NCBI GenBank assembly: GCA_900299145.1
Contig: OMIN01000090.1
Location: forward strand, 1-64,000
DNA from: Betaproteobacteria bacterium
Lineage (GTDB): Bacteria > Pseudomonadota > Gammaproteobacteria > Burkholderiales > SG8-41
Length of the DNA: 64,000 nt
Direction: 5' to 3'
Made by a program: the position numbers and the translations under genes. This document shows positions 1 through 7,641 of the stretch, one piece after another. The notes under the pieces were generated by a model. It made no database searches. It saw nothing but the letters and a program-made list of their open reading frames with translations, and had not been told where the DNA came from. The number at the start of each line of letters is the position of its first letter. Positions within the stretch are counted from its first letter, which is position 1.

Positions 1-239
1 GAGTGGGAGTAGCCCCTTCGGAGGGAGGAGCAGGGGCCCCGCATAGCGGGGATGCGACCCCGTAGAAGGGGCGCTCGCGACAAGAAGTTCTGTGGTGCTT
101 GCCAATGTGTGAGCGGAGCGAGCTGGCAACGGAGGTGCTGAGCTTGGCCAGCTCCGCTCATCGCACACCCAGACGCAAATCATGCGACCTGTATTAATAT
201 ACGCGACACTCAAACTCATTTCGCACACAGGAGCCTCTC
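1..239. other. Non-coding leader with nested inverted repeats
   Basis: No convincing gene is seen here. Two inverted repeats are visible: GCCCCTTC near 12-19 pairs with GAAGGGGC near 64-71, enclosing a smaller CCCCGC/GCGGGG hairpin, and a longer imperfect pair runs from about 109-128 to about 158-178 around GAGCGGAG and its complement. They could be the transcription end of a gene left of the window or a dispersed repeat. An AGGAG ribosome-binding site at 229-233 serves the gene starting at 240. Confidence 0.5.
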
Positions 240-1088
240 ATGCCCATTATAGATTCCCAAGTCCACGTCTACGAAGCCAACACGCCGCAGCGGCCTTGGC
301 ATAGCGTGCCGAATTGGCCGCCGCGGGTGAATGGCGACGACATGGTGGCGGCGATGGACAAGGTGGGTGTCGATGGGGCGATTTTTATTTCGGCGTTTTC
401 GATTTATCAGTATGACGCGAGCTACGCGATTGAGGTGCAGCGCGCGCATCCGGGGCGTTTTGCGCTGGTGAAGCCGGTGAATCCGGATGATCCGAATGTG
501 GCGGATGTGATTGGCGAATGGAAGAAGACGCCGGGTACGGTGGGCATCCGCATCATGCTGACGCGCGATCCGGGGCGTGAGCGGGCGCCGGATGATCCGG
601 GGCTGGATCGCATAGCGCGCGCGGCGGTGAAATATGATTTTCCGGTGAATGTGCTGTTCTGGGGCAATCTGGATAACGGCATTAAGCTGATCGACCGCCA
701 TCCCGACACGCGCTTTATTATTGATCACATCGGCCTCATGCAGCCGCGCGTGCCGCCCGCGCCCGCCGAGCCGTGGGCCGAGGTGCCCAAGATTGTTGAT
801 TTGGCCAGGCGCAAAAACGCGGTGATCAAAATCAGCGGCGCGTGCACGCTGTCGCACAAGCCGTTTCCGTATCCGGACATCTGGGATCCGCTGGCACGCA
901 TTTTCGATGCGTGGGGTTTTGAGCGCTGCCTGTGGGGCACGGACTGGACGCGTGCCTTTGCCGTGTGCAATTACGAGCAGGCGGTGGAGCCGTTCAAGAT
1001 GACGGATCGTCTCACCGCCAGCGAACGCGCGATGTTGATGGGAGGGGCGACGGCCAAGGCCTACGGCTGGTCGCCGTCAAAAAGCTAA
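240..1088 (+). CDS. Amidohydrolase family 2 (TIM-barrel hydrolase)
   Basis: The 282-residue protein is a metal-dependent hydrolase or decarboxylase of the amidohydrolase-2 group (COG3618-like), probably acting on a small cyclic or aromatic acid derivative in the cytoplasm. Its N-terminal strand carries DSQVHVY, where many relatives have D-x-H-x-H; the Gln form is typical of one subfamily, from memory. HIG near residue 165 and GTDW near residue 238 fit the later metal and catalytic positions. AGGAG lies six bases before the ATG. The substrate cannot be told from sequence. tadA follows within 20 bases but is functionally unrelated. Confidence 0.82.
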   Translation: MPIIDSQVHVYEANTPQRPWHSVPNWPPRVNGDDMVAAMDKVGVDGAIFISAFSIYQYDASYAIEVQRAHPGRFALVKPVNPDDPNVADVIGEWKKTPGTVGIRIMLTRDPGRERAPDDPGLDRIARAAVKYDFPVNVLFWGNLDNGIKLIDRHPDTRFIIDHIGLMQPRVPPAPAEPWAEVPKIVDLARRKNAVIKISGACTLSHKPFPYPDIWDPLARIFDAWGFERCLWGTDWTRAFAVCNYEQAVEPFKMTDRLTASERAMLMGGATAKAYGWSPSKS

Positions 1089-1574
<486 letters not shown>

Positions 1575-1575
1575 A

Positions 1576-2055
1576 ATGTCTCGAATTGACATTAATATAA
1601 AGTCTCAAGAACTTGTTTTTATTGATAATTTTAAGAATGAAAAATTGCGCTATGCAATCGCCAGCGCAAAAAATGGCGTAGGCGAACAATTCGGCAGCAA
1701 CTGCACGCCGCGCGGCCGGCACATTGTCCGAGCGAAAATCGGCTCAGGTTGCCCGCAAAACACCGTGTTTGTCGGCCGGCGTCCTACTGGTGAGATCTAT
1801 AGCCCTGAATTAAAAGACAAATTTCCTAATCGAGACTGGATCCTGACGCGCATTTTGTGGCTTTCTGGATGTGAAGTGGGATTTAATCGGCTGGGTAAGG
1901 TCGACACCATGCGGCGCTACATTTACATCCACTCCACACCGGATTCGGTCCCAATGGGCATTCCGGCTTCGCACGGCTGCATTTTGATGCGCGGGCCGGA
2001 TATTATCGAGCTGTTTGACCGAGTGCCCGTGGGAACAGAAGTAAATATTCAATAA
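1576..2055 (+). CDS. L,D-transpeptidase (YkuD) family protein, no signal peptide
   Basis: The 159-residue protein has a YkuD-type catalytic patch: H119 in YIHSTPD and H133/C135 in PASHGCILM. Such enzymes crosslink peptidoglycan 3-3 or anchor proteins, but they normally act in the periplasm, and this one has no signal peptide or membrane segment. The Arg that usually follows SHGC(I/V) is Leu here. The ATG at 1576 lies one base after the tadA stop, suggesting translational coupling. The first 70 bases are AT-rich and include a degenerate copy of the window's 18-bp motif; the stop codon lies in a clear copy at 2051-2068. Confidence 0.75.
   Translation: MSRIDINIKSQELVFIDNFKNEKLRYAIASAKNGVGEQFGSNCTPRGRHIVRAKIGSGCPQNTVFVGRRPTGEIYSPELKDKFPNRDWILTRILWLSGCEVGFNRLGKVDTMRRYIYIHSTPDSVPMGIPASHGCILMRGPDIIELFDRVPVGTEVNIQ
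1606..1623 (-). repeat. 18-bp motif, degenerate copy
   Basis: The minus strand matches the consensus AATAAAAACARATACTTA at about 15 of 18 positions. It lies inside the start of the L,D-transpeptidase-like gene, so it may be coincidence. Confidence 0.3.
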
Positions 2056-2068
2056 AAACAAATAGTTA
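2051..2068 (+). repeat. 18-bp polar motif, copy 1
   Basis: AATAAAAACAAATAGTTA. It overlaps the stop codon of the L,D-transpeptidase-like gene and lies about 195 bp before the SDR gene. It is identical to copy 2. Confidence 0.8.
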
Positions 2069-2142
2069 CTATATTTTTTGCGATATGGCTCTGCATTTGT
2101 TCGCGCTAGGGCCTTTGCAAAACGTGTTCGGTTTGTAAAATT

Positions 2143-2206
2143 ATTGTTGCGCAGCATTTTTGTATTGTGCGCCGCAGTAATTTCGTATAAATTGTGCAAC
2201 GCAGTA
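2143..2206 (+). promoter_or_regulatory. Repeated TTGTGC-NNN-GCAG sites upstream of SDR gene
   Basis: ATTGTGCGCCGCAGTA at 2164-2179 and ATTGTGCAACGCAGTA at 2191-2206 match at 14 of 16 positions and are 27 bp apart. A weaker relative, ATTGTTGCGCAGCATT, lies at 2143-2158. The TGC-N-GCA form recalls PhaR-type polyhydroxybutyrate regulator sites in Ralstonia; this is from memory and unproven here. The spacing and position, 57-120 bp before the start codon, suit an operator. Confidence 0.4.
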
Positions 2207-2262
2207 GTTGTGGACAGAGCTGCTTTGCCAACGATTACAACAACCGGACACACAGGTATTCC

Positions 2263-3003
2263 ATGCGACTGAAGGATAAGGTTTCCATTATTACCGGCGC
2301 CGGGCGCGGTATTGGTCAGGCCACGGCAGTTAAGTTTGCGCGCGAGGGCGCGAAAATCGTGGTCAGTGACGTGAGTGCCGACGCGATCGCTGAAACCGTG
2401 CAACTGTGCGAGTCCGAGGGTGCGCAAACGCTGGGCGTGGTGGCGGACGTGACCGACAAGAAATCGCTGCAAAAAATGGTGGATGCCACGCTGGCGAAAT
2501 TCGGACGCATCGATTGTCTGGTGAACAACGCCGGTATCGTGGCCGATGCGCAAATGAAGAACATGACCGATGAGCAGTTCGACAAGGTCATCGCGGTCAA
2601 CCTCAAGGGCGTCTTCAACTGCACCAAGGCCGTTGTCGACACCATGCTGGCGCAAAAATCCGGCGTGATTCTTAATTCGTCCTCGATTGTCGGTCTTTAT
2701 GGCAATTTCGGGCAAAGTAACTATGCCGCCGCGAAATTTGGCGTCATCGGCATGGCAAAAACGTGGGCGCGCGAGCTCGGCAGCAAGGGCATTCGCTCCA
2801 ACGCCGTGTGTCCAGGCTTCGTGTCGACGAGCATTCTCGCCACCATCCCTGAAAAGGTCATCAAGGCGCTGGAAGACAAAGTGCCGATGGGCCGCCTGGG
2901 CAAGCCCGAAGATATCGCCAACACCTTTGCTTTTCTGGCCTCGGATGACGCCAGCTACATCAATGGTGCGGTGATTGAAGTTAGCGGCGGCCTGACCATT
3001 TAA
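2263..3003 (+). CDS. SDR-family 3-oxoacyl reductase (FabG/PhaB-like)
   Basis: This 246-residue classical short-chain dehydrogenase/reductase probably reduces a 3-oxoacyl thioester or similar ketone with NAD(P)H in the cytoplasm. It has the cofactor motif TGAGRGIG near residue 12, NNAG near residue 88, the catalytic Ser in NSSSIVG near residue 142 and the YAAAK pair near residues 153-157. The ATG at 2263 fits the usual MRLKDK start; in-frame sequence upstream does not resemble the family. It could be a FabG paralog or an acetoacetyl-CoA reductase; the repeated operator-like sites upstream slightly favour the latter. Confidence 0.82.
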   Translation: MRLKDKVSIITGAGRGIGQATAVKFAREGAKIVVSDVSADAIAETVQLCESEGAQTLGVVADVTDKKSLQKMVDATLAKFGRIDCLVNNAGIVADAQMKNMTDEQFDKVIAVNLKGVFNCTKAVVDTMLAQKSGVILNSSSIVGLYGNFGQSNYAAAKFGVIGMAKTWARELGSKGIRSNAVCPGFVSTSILATIPEKVIKALEDKVPMGRLGKPEDIANTFAFLASDDASYINGAVIEVSGGLTI

Positions 3004-3104
3004 CAGGTCTCGCGGCATACTGTTGCCGCGCCTTTGCGCCGCATCCTTTTGCGGCGATAATGCCCGCAAGCGGCGCCCAGTTCACAAGCCGCTGGAGGAG
3101 ATAC

Positions 3105-4079
3105 ATGCAGTTTACTTGCCGCGCGGCGCGCGTGTTGTCCGGTTGCGCGCTGTTGTGCGCGTCCGGTGCAACCGTCGCGCAAACCTGGCCCGCCAAACCC
3201 GTGCGTGTCGTGATTCCCTGGCCGCCAGGAGGCTCCAACGATGTGGTTGGCCGCATTGTCATGCAGAAGGTGGGCGAATCGCTGGGGCAGCAGTTCGTGG
3301 TGGACAATCGCCCCGGTGCATCCGGCGCCATCGGCGCAGAGCCCGTGGCGAAAGCGCCACCGGATGGTTACACGATCATGGTGCATTCGACGACGCATCT
3401 TGGGAATCAGCATCTCTACAAGAAGCTGCCTTATGACGTGCTGCGCGACTTCGCGCCGGTGGGCACGCTGGCGGCACAACCTGGCGCGTTGGCGATTCAT
3501 CCATCGCTACCGGCAAGATCGGTGAAGGAATTTATTGCGCTGGCGAAAGCGAGGCCGCGGCAGATCAATTATTCGTCGTCGGGCAACGGCAGTGCGCCAC
3601 ATTTGTCGATGGCGCTGCTGGTCTCTATGACCGGTATTGAGCTGGTACATGTGCCGTACAAGGGCGGGGCGATGCAGGTGACCGCGTTGGTGGGCGGTGA
3701 ATCCCAGGCGTCGCTGGCGACGGTGTCAACGGTGATTGCACACTTGAAATCCGGGCGGCTGCGCGCGTTGGGCGTGTCTTCGGCAAGACGCAGTGCGATA
3801 CTGCCGGACGTACCGACCATTGCAGAGGCGGGCGTACCCGGCTATGAAATGAGCCCCTGGATCGGAGTATATGCGCCCGCGAATACGCCCAGACCCATTA
3901 TCGAAAAACTGAATGCCGAATCGAACCGTGCGCTGAAGCACCCCGATATCGCTGCCAGTCTCACCAGTCAGGTGCTGGATCCGTTGCCCTCCACGCCGGA
4001 GGAGTTTGCGCAGCGTATTAAAGTGGATTTTGAAAAATACGGCAAACTGATTCGGGCGGCCGCTGTCAAAGTGGATTGA
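3105..4079 (+). CDS. Bug-family tripartite tricarboxylate receptor (TctC-like)
   Basis: This is a 324-residue periplasmic substrate-binding protein of the Bug/TctC family, which captures small organic acids for tripartite tricarboxylate transporters or acts as a sensor. It has a signal peptide ending near ATVAQ, then PWPPGGSND at the start of the first lobe, and further family blocks at DNRPGASG, ADGYT-type and VPYKGG. The ATG at 3105 follows GGAGGAG by four bases, so longer in-frame starts are rejected. The next gene is a close paralog. No TctA or TctB membrane partner lies nearby. The ligand is unknown. Confidence 0.9.
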   Translation: MQFTCRAARVLSGCALLCASGATVAQTWPAKPVRVVIPWPPGGSNDVVGRIVMQKVGESLGQQFVVDNRPGASGAIGAEPVAKAPPDGYTIMVHSTTHLGNQHLYKKLPYDVLRDFAPVGTLAAQPGALAIHPSLPARSVKEFIALAKARPRQINYSSSGNGSAPHLSMALLVSMTGIELVHVPYKGGAMQVTALVGGESQASLATVSTVIAHLKSGRLRALGVSSARRSAILPDVPTIAEAGVPGYEMSPWIGVYAPANTPRPIIEKLNAESNRALKHPDIAASLTSQVLDPLPSTPEEFAQRIKVDFEKYGKLIRAAAVKVD

Positions 4080-4085
4080 GGCGCT

Positions 4086-4133
4086 GTGAACGGGTGAACA
4101 GGTGGGCGAGCTAACAGGTTAACGGGCAAAGGC
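4086..4133 (+). repeat. Octamer tandem repeat in spacer
   Basis: Six degenerate 8-bp units lie end to end: GTGAACGG, GTGAACAG, GTGGGCGA, GCTAACAG, GTTAACGG, GCAAAGGC. They fill the spacer between the two tandem Bug genes and resemble the heptad elements elsewhere in the window with one extra base per unit. Confidence 0.5.
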
Positions 4134-4138
4134 GGGCG

Positions 4139-5110
4139 ATGAAATTTACGATGCGGATGGTGGCTGGAGCAGCTGGATCAATCTTGGCGTTGAGTGCGGG
4201 GTTTGCGGCTGCACAAAACTATCCGGCGCGTCCGGTACGCGTGGTGGTGCCATGGCCGCCGGGCGGCGCCAACGACATTGTCGGGCGAATTGTCGCGCAG
4301 CGGCTGGGCGATCAAACCGGACAGCAATTCGTGATCGACAATCGCGGCGGCGCCAATGGCAACATTGGCGCCGATCTGGTGGCCAAAGCGCCGGCGGATG
4401 GCTACACGCTGATGGTGCACTCGGCGGCGCATGTCACCAATCCGCACATGTACAAAAAGCTGCCGTATGACACACTGAAGGATTTCACTGGCGTCACCAC
4501 GCTTGCCGTGCAACTGGGCATGCTGGTGGTGCATCCATCGCTGCCGGCGAAAACGGTGAAGGAATATATTGCGCTGGCCCGCGCGCAGCCGGGCAAAATT
4601 GTCTATGGCAGCTCCGGCAGCGGCAGCTTTGTGCACTTGGGCATGGCGCTGCTGAATTCCATGAGCAACACGCAGATGGTGCATGTGCCGTTCAAGGGCG
4701 GCGGGCCGGCGGTGGTGGCGCTGGCGTCGGGCGAAATTCAGGCAATGACAGCCACCATCGGCTCCGTGATTCCACACTTGCCCGGCGGCCGCCTGCGTGC
4801 GCTGGGTGTGACCTCGGCCACGCGCATGAAGCAGTTTCCCGACGTACCTGCCATCGCGGAAGGTTTGCCCGGCTACGAATTCGCGGCCTGGATCGGCGCG
4901 TTCGTGGCGTCAGCCACGCCCAAGCCGATCGTCGAGCGCCTGAATGCGGAAATGAAAAAAGCGTTGGATAACCCGGAAGTGGTCAAGGTGATGAGTGGCC
5001 AGACACTGGACCCGATGTATCTCACCAGCGAGCAATTTGCCGCGCGCCTGAAGGCGGACTTCGATAAGTATGAAAAACTGGTGAAAATGACAGGCGTTAC
5101 AGCCAATTAA
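4139..5110 (+). CDS. Bug-family tripartite tricarboxylate receptor, tandem paralog
   Basis: The 323-residue periplasmic receptor has a signal peptide ending near FAAAQ and the mature start NYPARPVRVVVPWPPGG. It aligns over its whole length with the preceding Bug protein; roughly half the residues match by eye, including YKKLPYD, HPSLPA and SGRLRALGV-type blocks, so a tandem duplication is likely. The pair is probably co-transcribed across the short repeat-filled spacer. The divergence in the ligand-facing segments suggests related but distinct organic-acid ligands. As with the neighbour, no transporter subunits are encoded nearby. Confidence 0.9.
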   Translation: MKFTMRMVAGAAGSILALSAGFAAAQNYPARPVRVVVPWPPGGANDIVGRIVAQRLGDQTGQQFVIDNRGGANGNIGADLVAKAPADGYTLMVHSAAHVTNPHMYKKLPYDTLKDFTGVTTLAVQLGMLVVHPSLPAKTVKEYIALARAQPGKIVYGSSGSGSFVHLGMALLNSMSNTQMVHVPFKGGGPAVVALASGEIQAMTATIGSVIPHLPGGRLRALGVTSATRMKQFPDVPAIAEGLPGYEFAAWIGAFVASATPKPIVERLNAEMKKALDNPEVVKVMSGQTLDPMYLTSEQFAARLKADFDKYEKLVKMTGVTAN

Positions 5111-5123
5111 CGCCTAAAAAATA

Positions 5124-5141
5124 AATAAAAACAAATAGTTA
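5124..5141 (+). repeat. 18-bp polar motif, copy 2
   Basis: AATAAAAACAAATAGTTA, 14 bp after the Bug gene stop, in the convergent spacer before the minus-strand histidine phosphatase gene. Confidence 0.8.
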
Positions 5142-5230
5142 TGTAAATTTGGCGGTGAGGTGCGGCGCTGCGTGGTAACTATTCGCCGCACCTGCCGCCG
5201 GGCGTACTGCCCAACTGCACAACCGCACGA

Positions 5231-5704
5231 TCAACCCGGCGCGTGATCCTGCCGCCAGCCGTAGGTAATCGCCCAGTTCGAGCCTTCGCCTTCGATGCAC
5301 ACCATCGTGCCGTTGCCGGGCTTGAACTCGAAGACCTTGTTTTTCTCGTTGCCGCATACGAGTTGGGAGGCAGAACGCAGCAGGTAATCGACATGGCCGC
5401 ACATCATGATGTCGCCTTTGGACGCAGCGATATCCGCCATGAACGGCGCGATGGGATCACCGGTGTTGATGGGGTAGGCGGTCTGCGCAACTTTGTCCGA
5501 TGCACCGAGCTTCGCCGCAACGTGTATCGCGGTGTCGATGGTCCATTGCTTGTCGCTGTGCAGAATGCGCACGGGCGCCGCGCCAAGCGTTTTCAGGCGT
5601 GTGCCGACGCGGTCAGCCTGATCGCGGCCCATGGCGCTGATGTGACGCTGTGGGTCTTTTTCCTTCGGTAACGCGTCGGCGTGGTGTACGAGATAGACTT
5701 TCAT
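5231..5704 (-). CDS. SixA-like histidine phosphatase homolog, degenerate active site
   Basis: This 157-residue protein resembles SixA-type phosphohistidine phosphatases, which dephosphorylate His-containing phosphotransfer domains. The N-terminus reads MKVYLVHHADA, so His replaces the first Arg of the RHG motif (a Gln form is known in relatives). The second conserved Arg is also missing: the usual S-x-x-x-R-A-x-x-TA appears as SDKQWTIDTA. The catalytic His8 and the later GH near residue 103 remain. The protein may be weakly active or a binding pseudo-enzyme. It shares its strand with the aldolase 25 bases upstream and may be co-transcribed. Confidence 0.65.
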   Translation of the reverse strand: MKVYLVHHADALPKEKDPQRHISAMGRDQADRVGTRLKTLGAAPVRILHSDKQWTIDTAIHVAAKLGASDKVAQTAYPINTGDPIAPFMADIAASKGDIMMCGHVDYLLRSASQLVCGNEKNKVFEFKPGNGTMVCIEGEGSNWAITYGWRQDHAPG

Positions 5705-5729
5705 GAGTGGGGGCCTTGGCTGAGTGGGT

Positions 5730-6533
5730 CTAGTAACCGCCTTTGTCCGGCGCGCCCACCGGATTTGCCGGCGTCCAGCCCGTCAGGCGTCCGATTTCAG
5801 CCTTGAAGAAATTGGCCATGCCGCTGCGGTCGGTGCCGAGCATAACCATCTGAAATCCCTGATCAATAAAGCGCTGGGTGAATTTCGAGCTGGCGGTGTG
5901 CACGCCGCCGATTTTCTTGTGGCGCTTGCAGCTTTCGAGGATTTTTGTGACGGTAGCGACATGGATCGGCTCGTCGTTGTCCATCACCGGCGGCAGGCCG
6001 AGTGACAGCGCGAGATCGGTTGGCCCAATGTAAGCGGCATCGACCCCCGGCGTGGAAATGATCTCATCCATTTTCTCGATGCCTTCGGGCGTTTCGATCA
6101 TCACCACGCAGGCCACTTCATCGTTGGCGTATTTCTGATAATCGGCGCCCGCGTATTGCATCACGCGGTTCGGGCCGTTGCTGCGCATGCCCACCGGCGG
6201 ATAGCGGCAGGCGGCCACCGCACGCTCGGCTTCGGCGCGGTTGCTTACCATCGGCACAATCACGCCATAGGCGCCGGCATCCAGCACCTTCATGATGACG
6301 GATGGCTCGTTCCATGGCACGCGCACAAATGGCACGCAGTTGGTGGTGGATATCGCCGTCAGCATCGGCACCACGTCGGAGTAATCAATGCAGCCGTGCT
6401 GCATGTCCACGCACAGCCAGTCAAAACCGGCATGTGCCATGACTTCGGCAGGAAAGCAGTGAGGAATGGACAACCAGCCTCCGATGGGCGGTTTGCCTTC
6501 ACGCCAGAGTTTTTTGACACGGTTAAAGCGCAT
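5730..6533 (-). CDS. HpcH/HpaI family aldolase
   Basis: This 267-residue class II, metal-dependent aldolase cleaves or forms 2-keto-3-deoxy-type acids, giving pyruvate plus an aldehyde. VDMQHG near residue 40 contains the catalytic His, VMIETPEG near residue 145 carries a metal-binding Glu, and IGPTDLALSLG near residue 172 carries a metal-binding Asp. The start MRFNRVKKLW at 6533 fits the family; upstream in-frame sequence is not conserved. It may degrade a sugar acid or an aromatic ring-cleavage product, but the neighbours do not fix the pathway. Confidence 0.85.
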   Translation of the reverse strand: MRFNRVKKLWREGKPPIGGWLSIPHCFPAEVMAHAGFDWLCVDMQHGCIDYSDVVPMLTAISTTNCVPFVRVPWNEPSVIMKVLDAGAYGVIVPMVSNRAEAERAVAACRYPPVGMRSNGPNRVMQYAGADYQKYANDEVACVVMIETPEGIEKMDEIISTPGVDAAYIGPTDLALSLGLPPVMDNDEPIHVATVTKILESCKRHKKIGGVHTASSKFTQRFIDQGFQMVMLGTDRSGMANFFKAEIGRLTGWTPANPVGAPDKGGY

Positions 6534-6669
6534 TTGGGGTTTCTCCCTGTTGTTGGGTTGGAGGTATTTCGGGCCGTCCGATTGTAAACCCGAAGCGGCG
6601 GCGGGGCAGGTGGGGTGTTTTCGGGCAGATTTCTGATTCTGCATGGAAATTGTAGTTTGAAAAAAATAG

Positions 6670-6687
6670 CGTTAAAACAGATACTTA
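6670..6687 (+). repeat. 18-bp polar motif, copy 3
   Basis: CGTTAAAACAGATACTTA, in the divergent spacer between the aldolase gene and the ArsR-type regulator gene. Confidence 0.7.
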
Positions 6688-6728
6688 GGAAATTTCTCCG
6701 CAATCGAGTGTTGAATTCAAAAAAGTGC

Positions 6729-6757
6729 TTGACATATATAACTAAATAGTTAATTAT
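6729..6757 (+). promoter_or_regulatory. Promoter of the ArsR-type regulator gene
   Basis: A perfect TTGACA at 6729-6734 is followed 17 bp later by AATTAT (6752-6757) as a -10 candidate. The operator-like palindrome lies between and over these elements, so bound repressor would block RNA polymerase. Transcription would begin within a few bases of the ATG at 6764, predicting a leaderless or nearly leaderless mRNA. Confidence 0.6.
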
Positions 6758-6761
6758 ATCG
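6735..6761 (+). promoter_or_regulatory. Operator-like palindrome O1
   Basis: ATATAAC at 6736-6742 and ATTATAT at 6753-6759 are inverted half-sites with a 10-bp centre. The 27-bp block matches that at 7112-7138 at 24 positions. Position inside the regulator's own promoter suggests autorepression. Confidence 0.6.
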
Positions 6762-6763
6762 AT

Positions 6764-7075
6764 ATGAACAAAGACTACATGCGAGCCATCCCCAGCGAGT
6801 GGCGCAATATTTCCAAGGTGTTTACCGCCTTGGGTGACGAGCACCGGCAGCGAATATTGCTGACGTTCGAGCCGGGCGAGCGGCTGAATGTGGGGCAGAT
6901 CGCAGACGTGTCGACACTGTCGCGCTCGGCGGTATCGCATCATCTGAAAATTCTGCGCGAAGCTGGCGTGCTGGACAGTGTGAAAGAAGGGAAGGAAGTG
7001 TATTTCTGGATCGCCAAGGCGTTTTTGATAGACGCCATGGAGATCGTGTTGGGGCATATCCGAAAGCATGTTTGA
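6764..7075 (+). CDS. ArsR-family winged-helix repressor without cysteines
   Basis: The 103-residue ArsR/SmtB-type regulator has a helix-turn-helix at about residues 45-70 (GQIADVSTLSRSAVSHHLKIL) split here only by naming, followed by a wing. It contains no Cys at all, so it cannot use the classic thiolate metal or arsenite site or a dithiol redox switch; the inducer is unknown. Two near-identical palindromes, one over its own promoter and one before the next gene, point to autorepression and control of the envelope gene run that follows. No Shine-Dalgarno precedes the ATG, consistent with leaderless translation. Confidence 0.85.
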   Translation: MNKDYMRAIPSEWRNISKVFTALGDEHRQRILLTFEPGERLNVGQIADVSTLSRSAVSHHLKILREAGVLDSVKEGKEVYFWIAKAFLIDAMEIVLGHIRKHV

Positions 7076-7111
7076 GACCCCTTGATCGAACCTTTTCAAA
7101 AAATTTTATCC

Positions 7112-7138
7112 TATATAACCAAATAATTAGTTATATCG
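7112..7138 (+). promoter_or_regulatory. Operator-like palindrome O2
   Basis: ATATAAC (7113-7119) and GTTATAT (7130-7136) are perfect inverted half-sites separated by 10 bp. The block differs from O1 at only three positions. It lies 61 bp before the next start codon, so the downstream genes probably have their own promoter under the same repressor. Confidence 0.6.
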
Positions 7139-7198
7139 TTTTGTAAATTAGTGCCAAACCGTAGTTCAACTGACGTCTCTCAAAAAGGAGCAGCAACC

Positions 7199-7630
7199 AT
7201 GAAATTGAAATCCAAGATCATTGCGATAACCCTGACCCTGACCACGCTGATGAGCGCCACCGCGATGGCAGCCAATACCGAGGGCAGCACGGCCAGTATG
7301 CGCGCCTCGGAAAATCTCTCCACGGCGTCTGGCGTCATCGTCGCGGGCACCGGCAGCCTGCTGGTGGCGAGCGGCGAACTGCTGGTAGTGGGCATCGAGC
7401 AGACCGGCAAAGGTGTATCGGTAATAGTGAAAGGCGTCGGGCAGGCTAGCGCCGAAGCCGTTACGCTGCTAGTGGATGGCGTGGCGGCCAGCGCACTGCT
7501 GGTGGGCAACGTGATTCAGGCTTCGGCCACGGCGGCGGGCACGGTGCTGATGGCGGCGGGCAAGGCGGTGGCCTTCATTCCGAATGAAATCGGCCGTTCG
7601 CTGATTCATCAATCGAACTACAGCCGCTAG
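7199..7630 (+). CDS. Small exported Ala/Gly/Val-rich protein
   Basis: The 143-residue protein has a clear signal peptide (MKLKSKIIAITL onward, cut near AMAA) and a mature part rich in Ala, Gly, Val and Ser. The mature part shows loosely repeated amphipathic blocks such as SGVIVAGTGSLLVASGELLVV and GVSVIVKGVG in a Ser-hydrophobic rhythm. No known enzyme motif is seen. AAAAAGGAG lies 8 bases before the ATG. It is the first gene after operator O2 and is followed after 11 bases by the DUF2145-like gene, so it probably belongs to the same envelope operon. A structural or outer-membrane-associated role is possible but not shown. Confidence 0.7.
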   Translation: MKLKSKIIAITLTLTTLMSATAMAANTEGSTASMRASENLSTASGVIVAGTGSLLVASGELLVVGIEQTGKGVSVIVKGVGQASAEAVTLLVDGVAASALLVGNVIQASATAAGTVLMAAGKAVAFIPNEIGRSLIHQSNYSR

Positions 7631-7641
7631 GGAGAGCCGAC

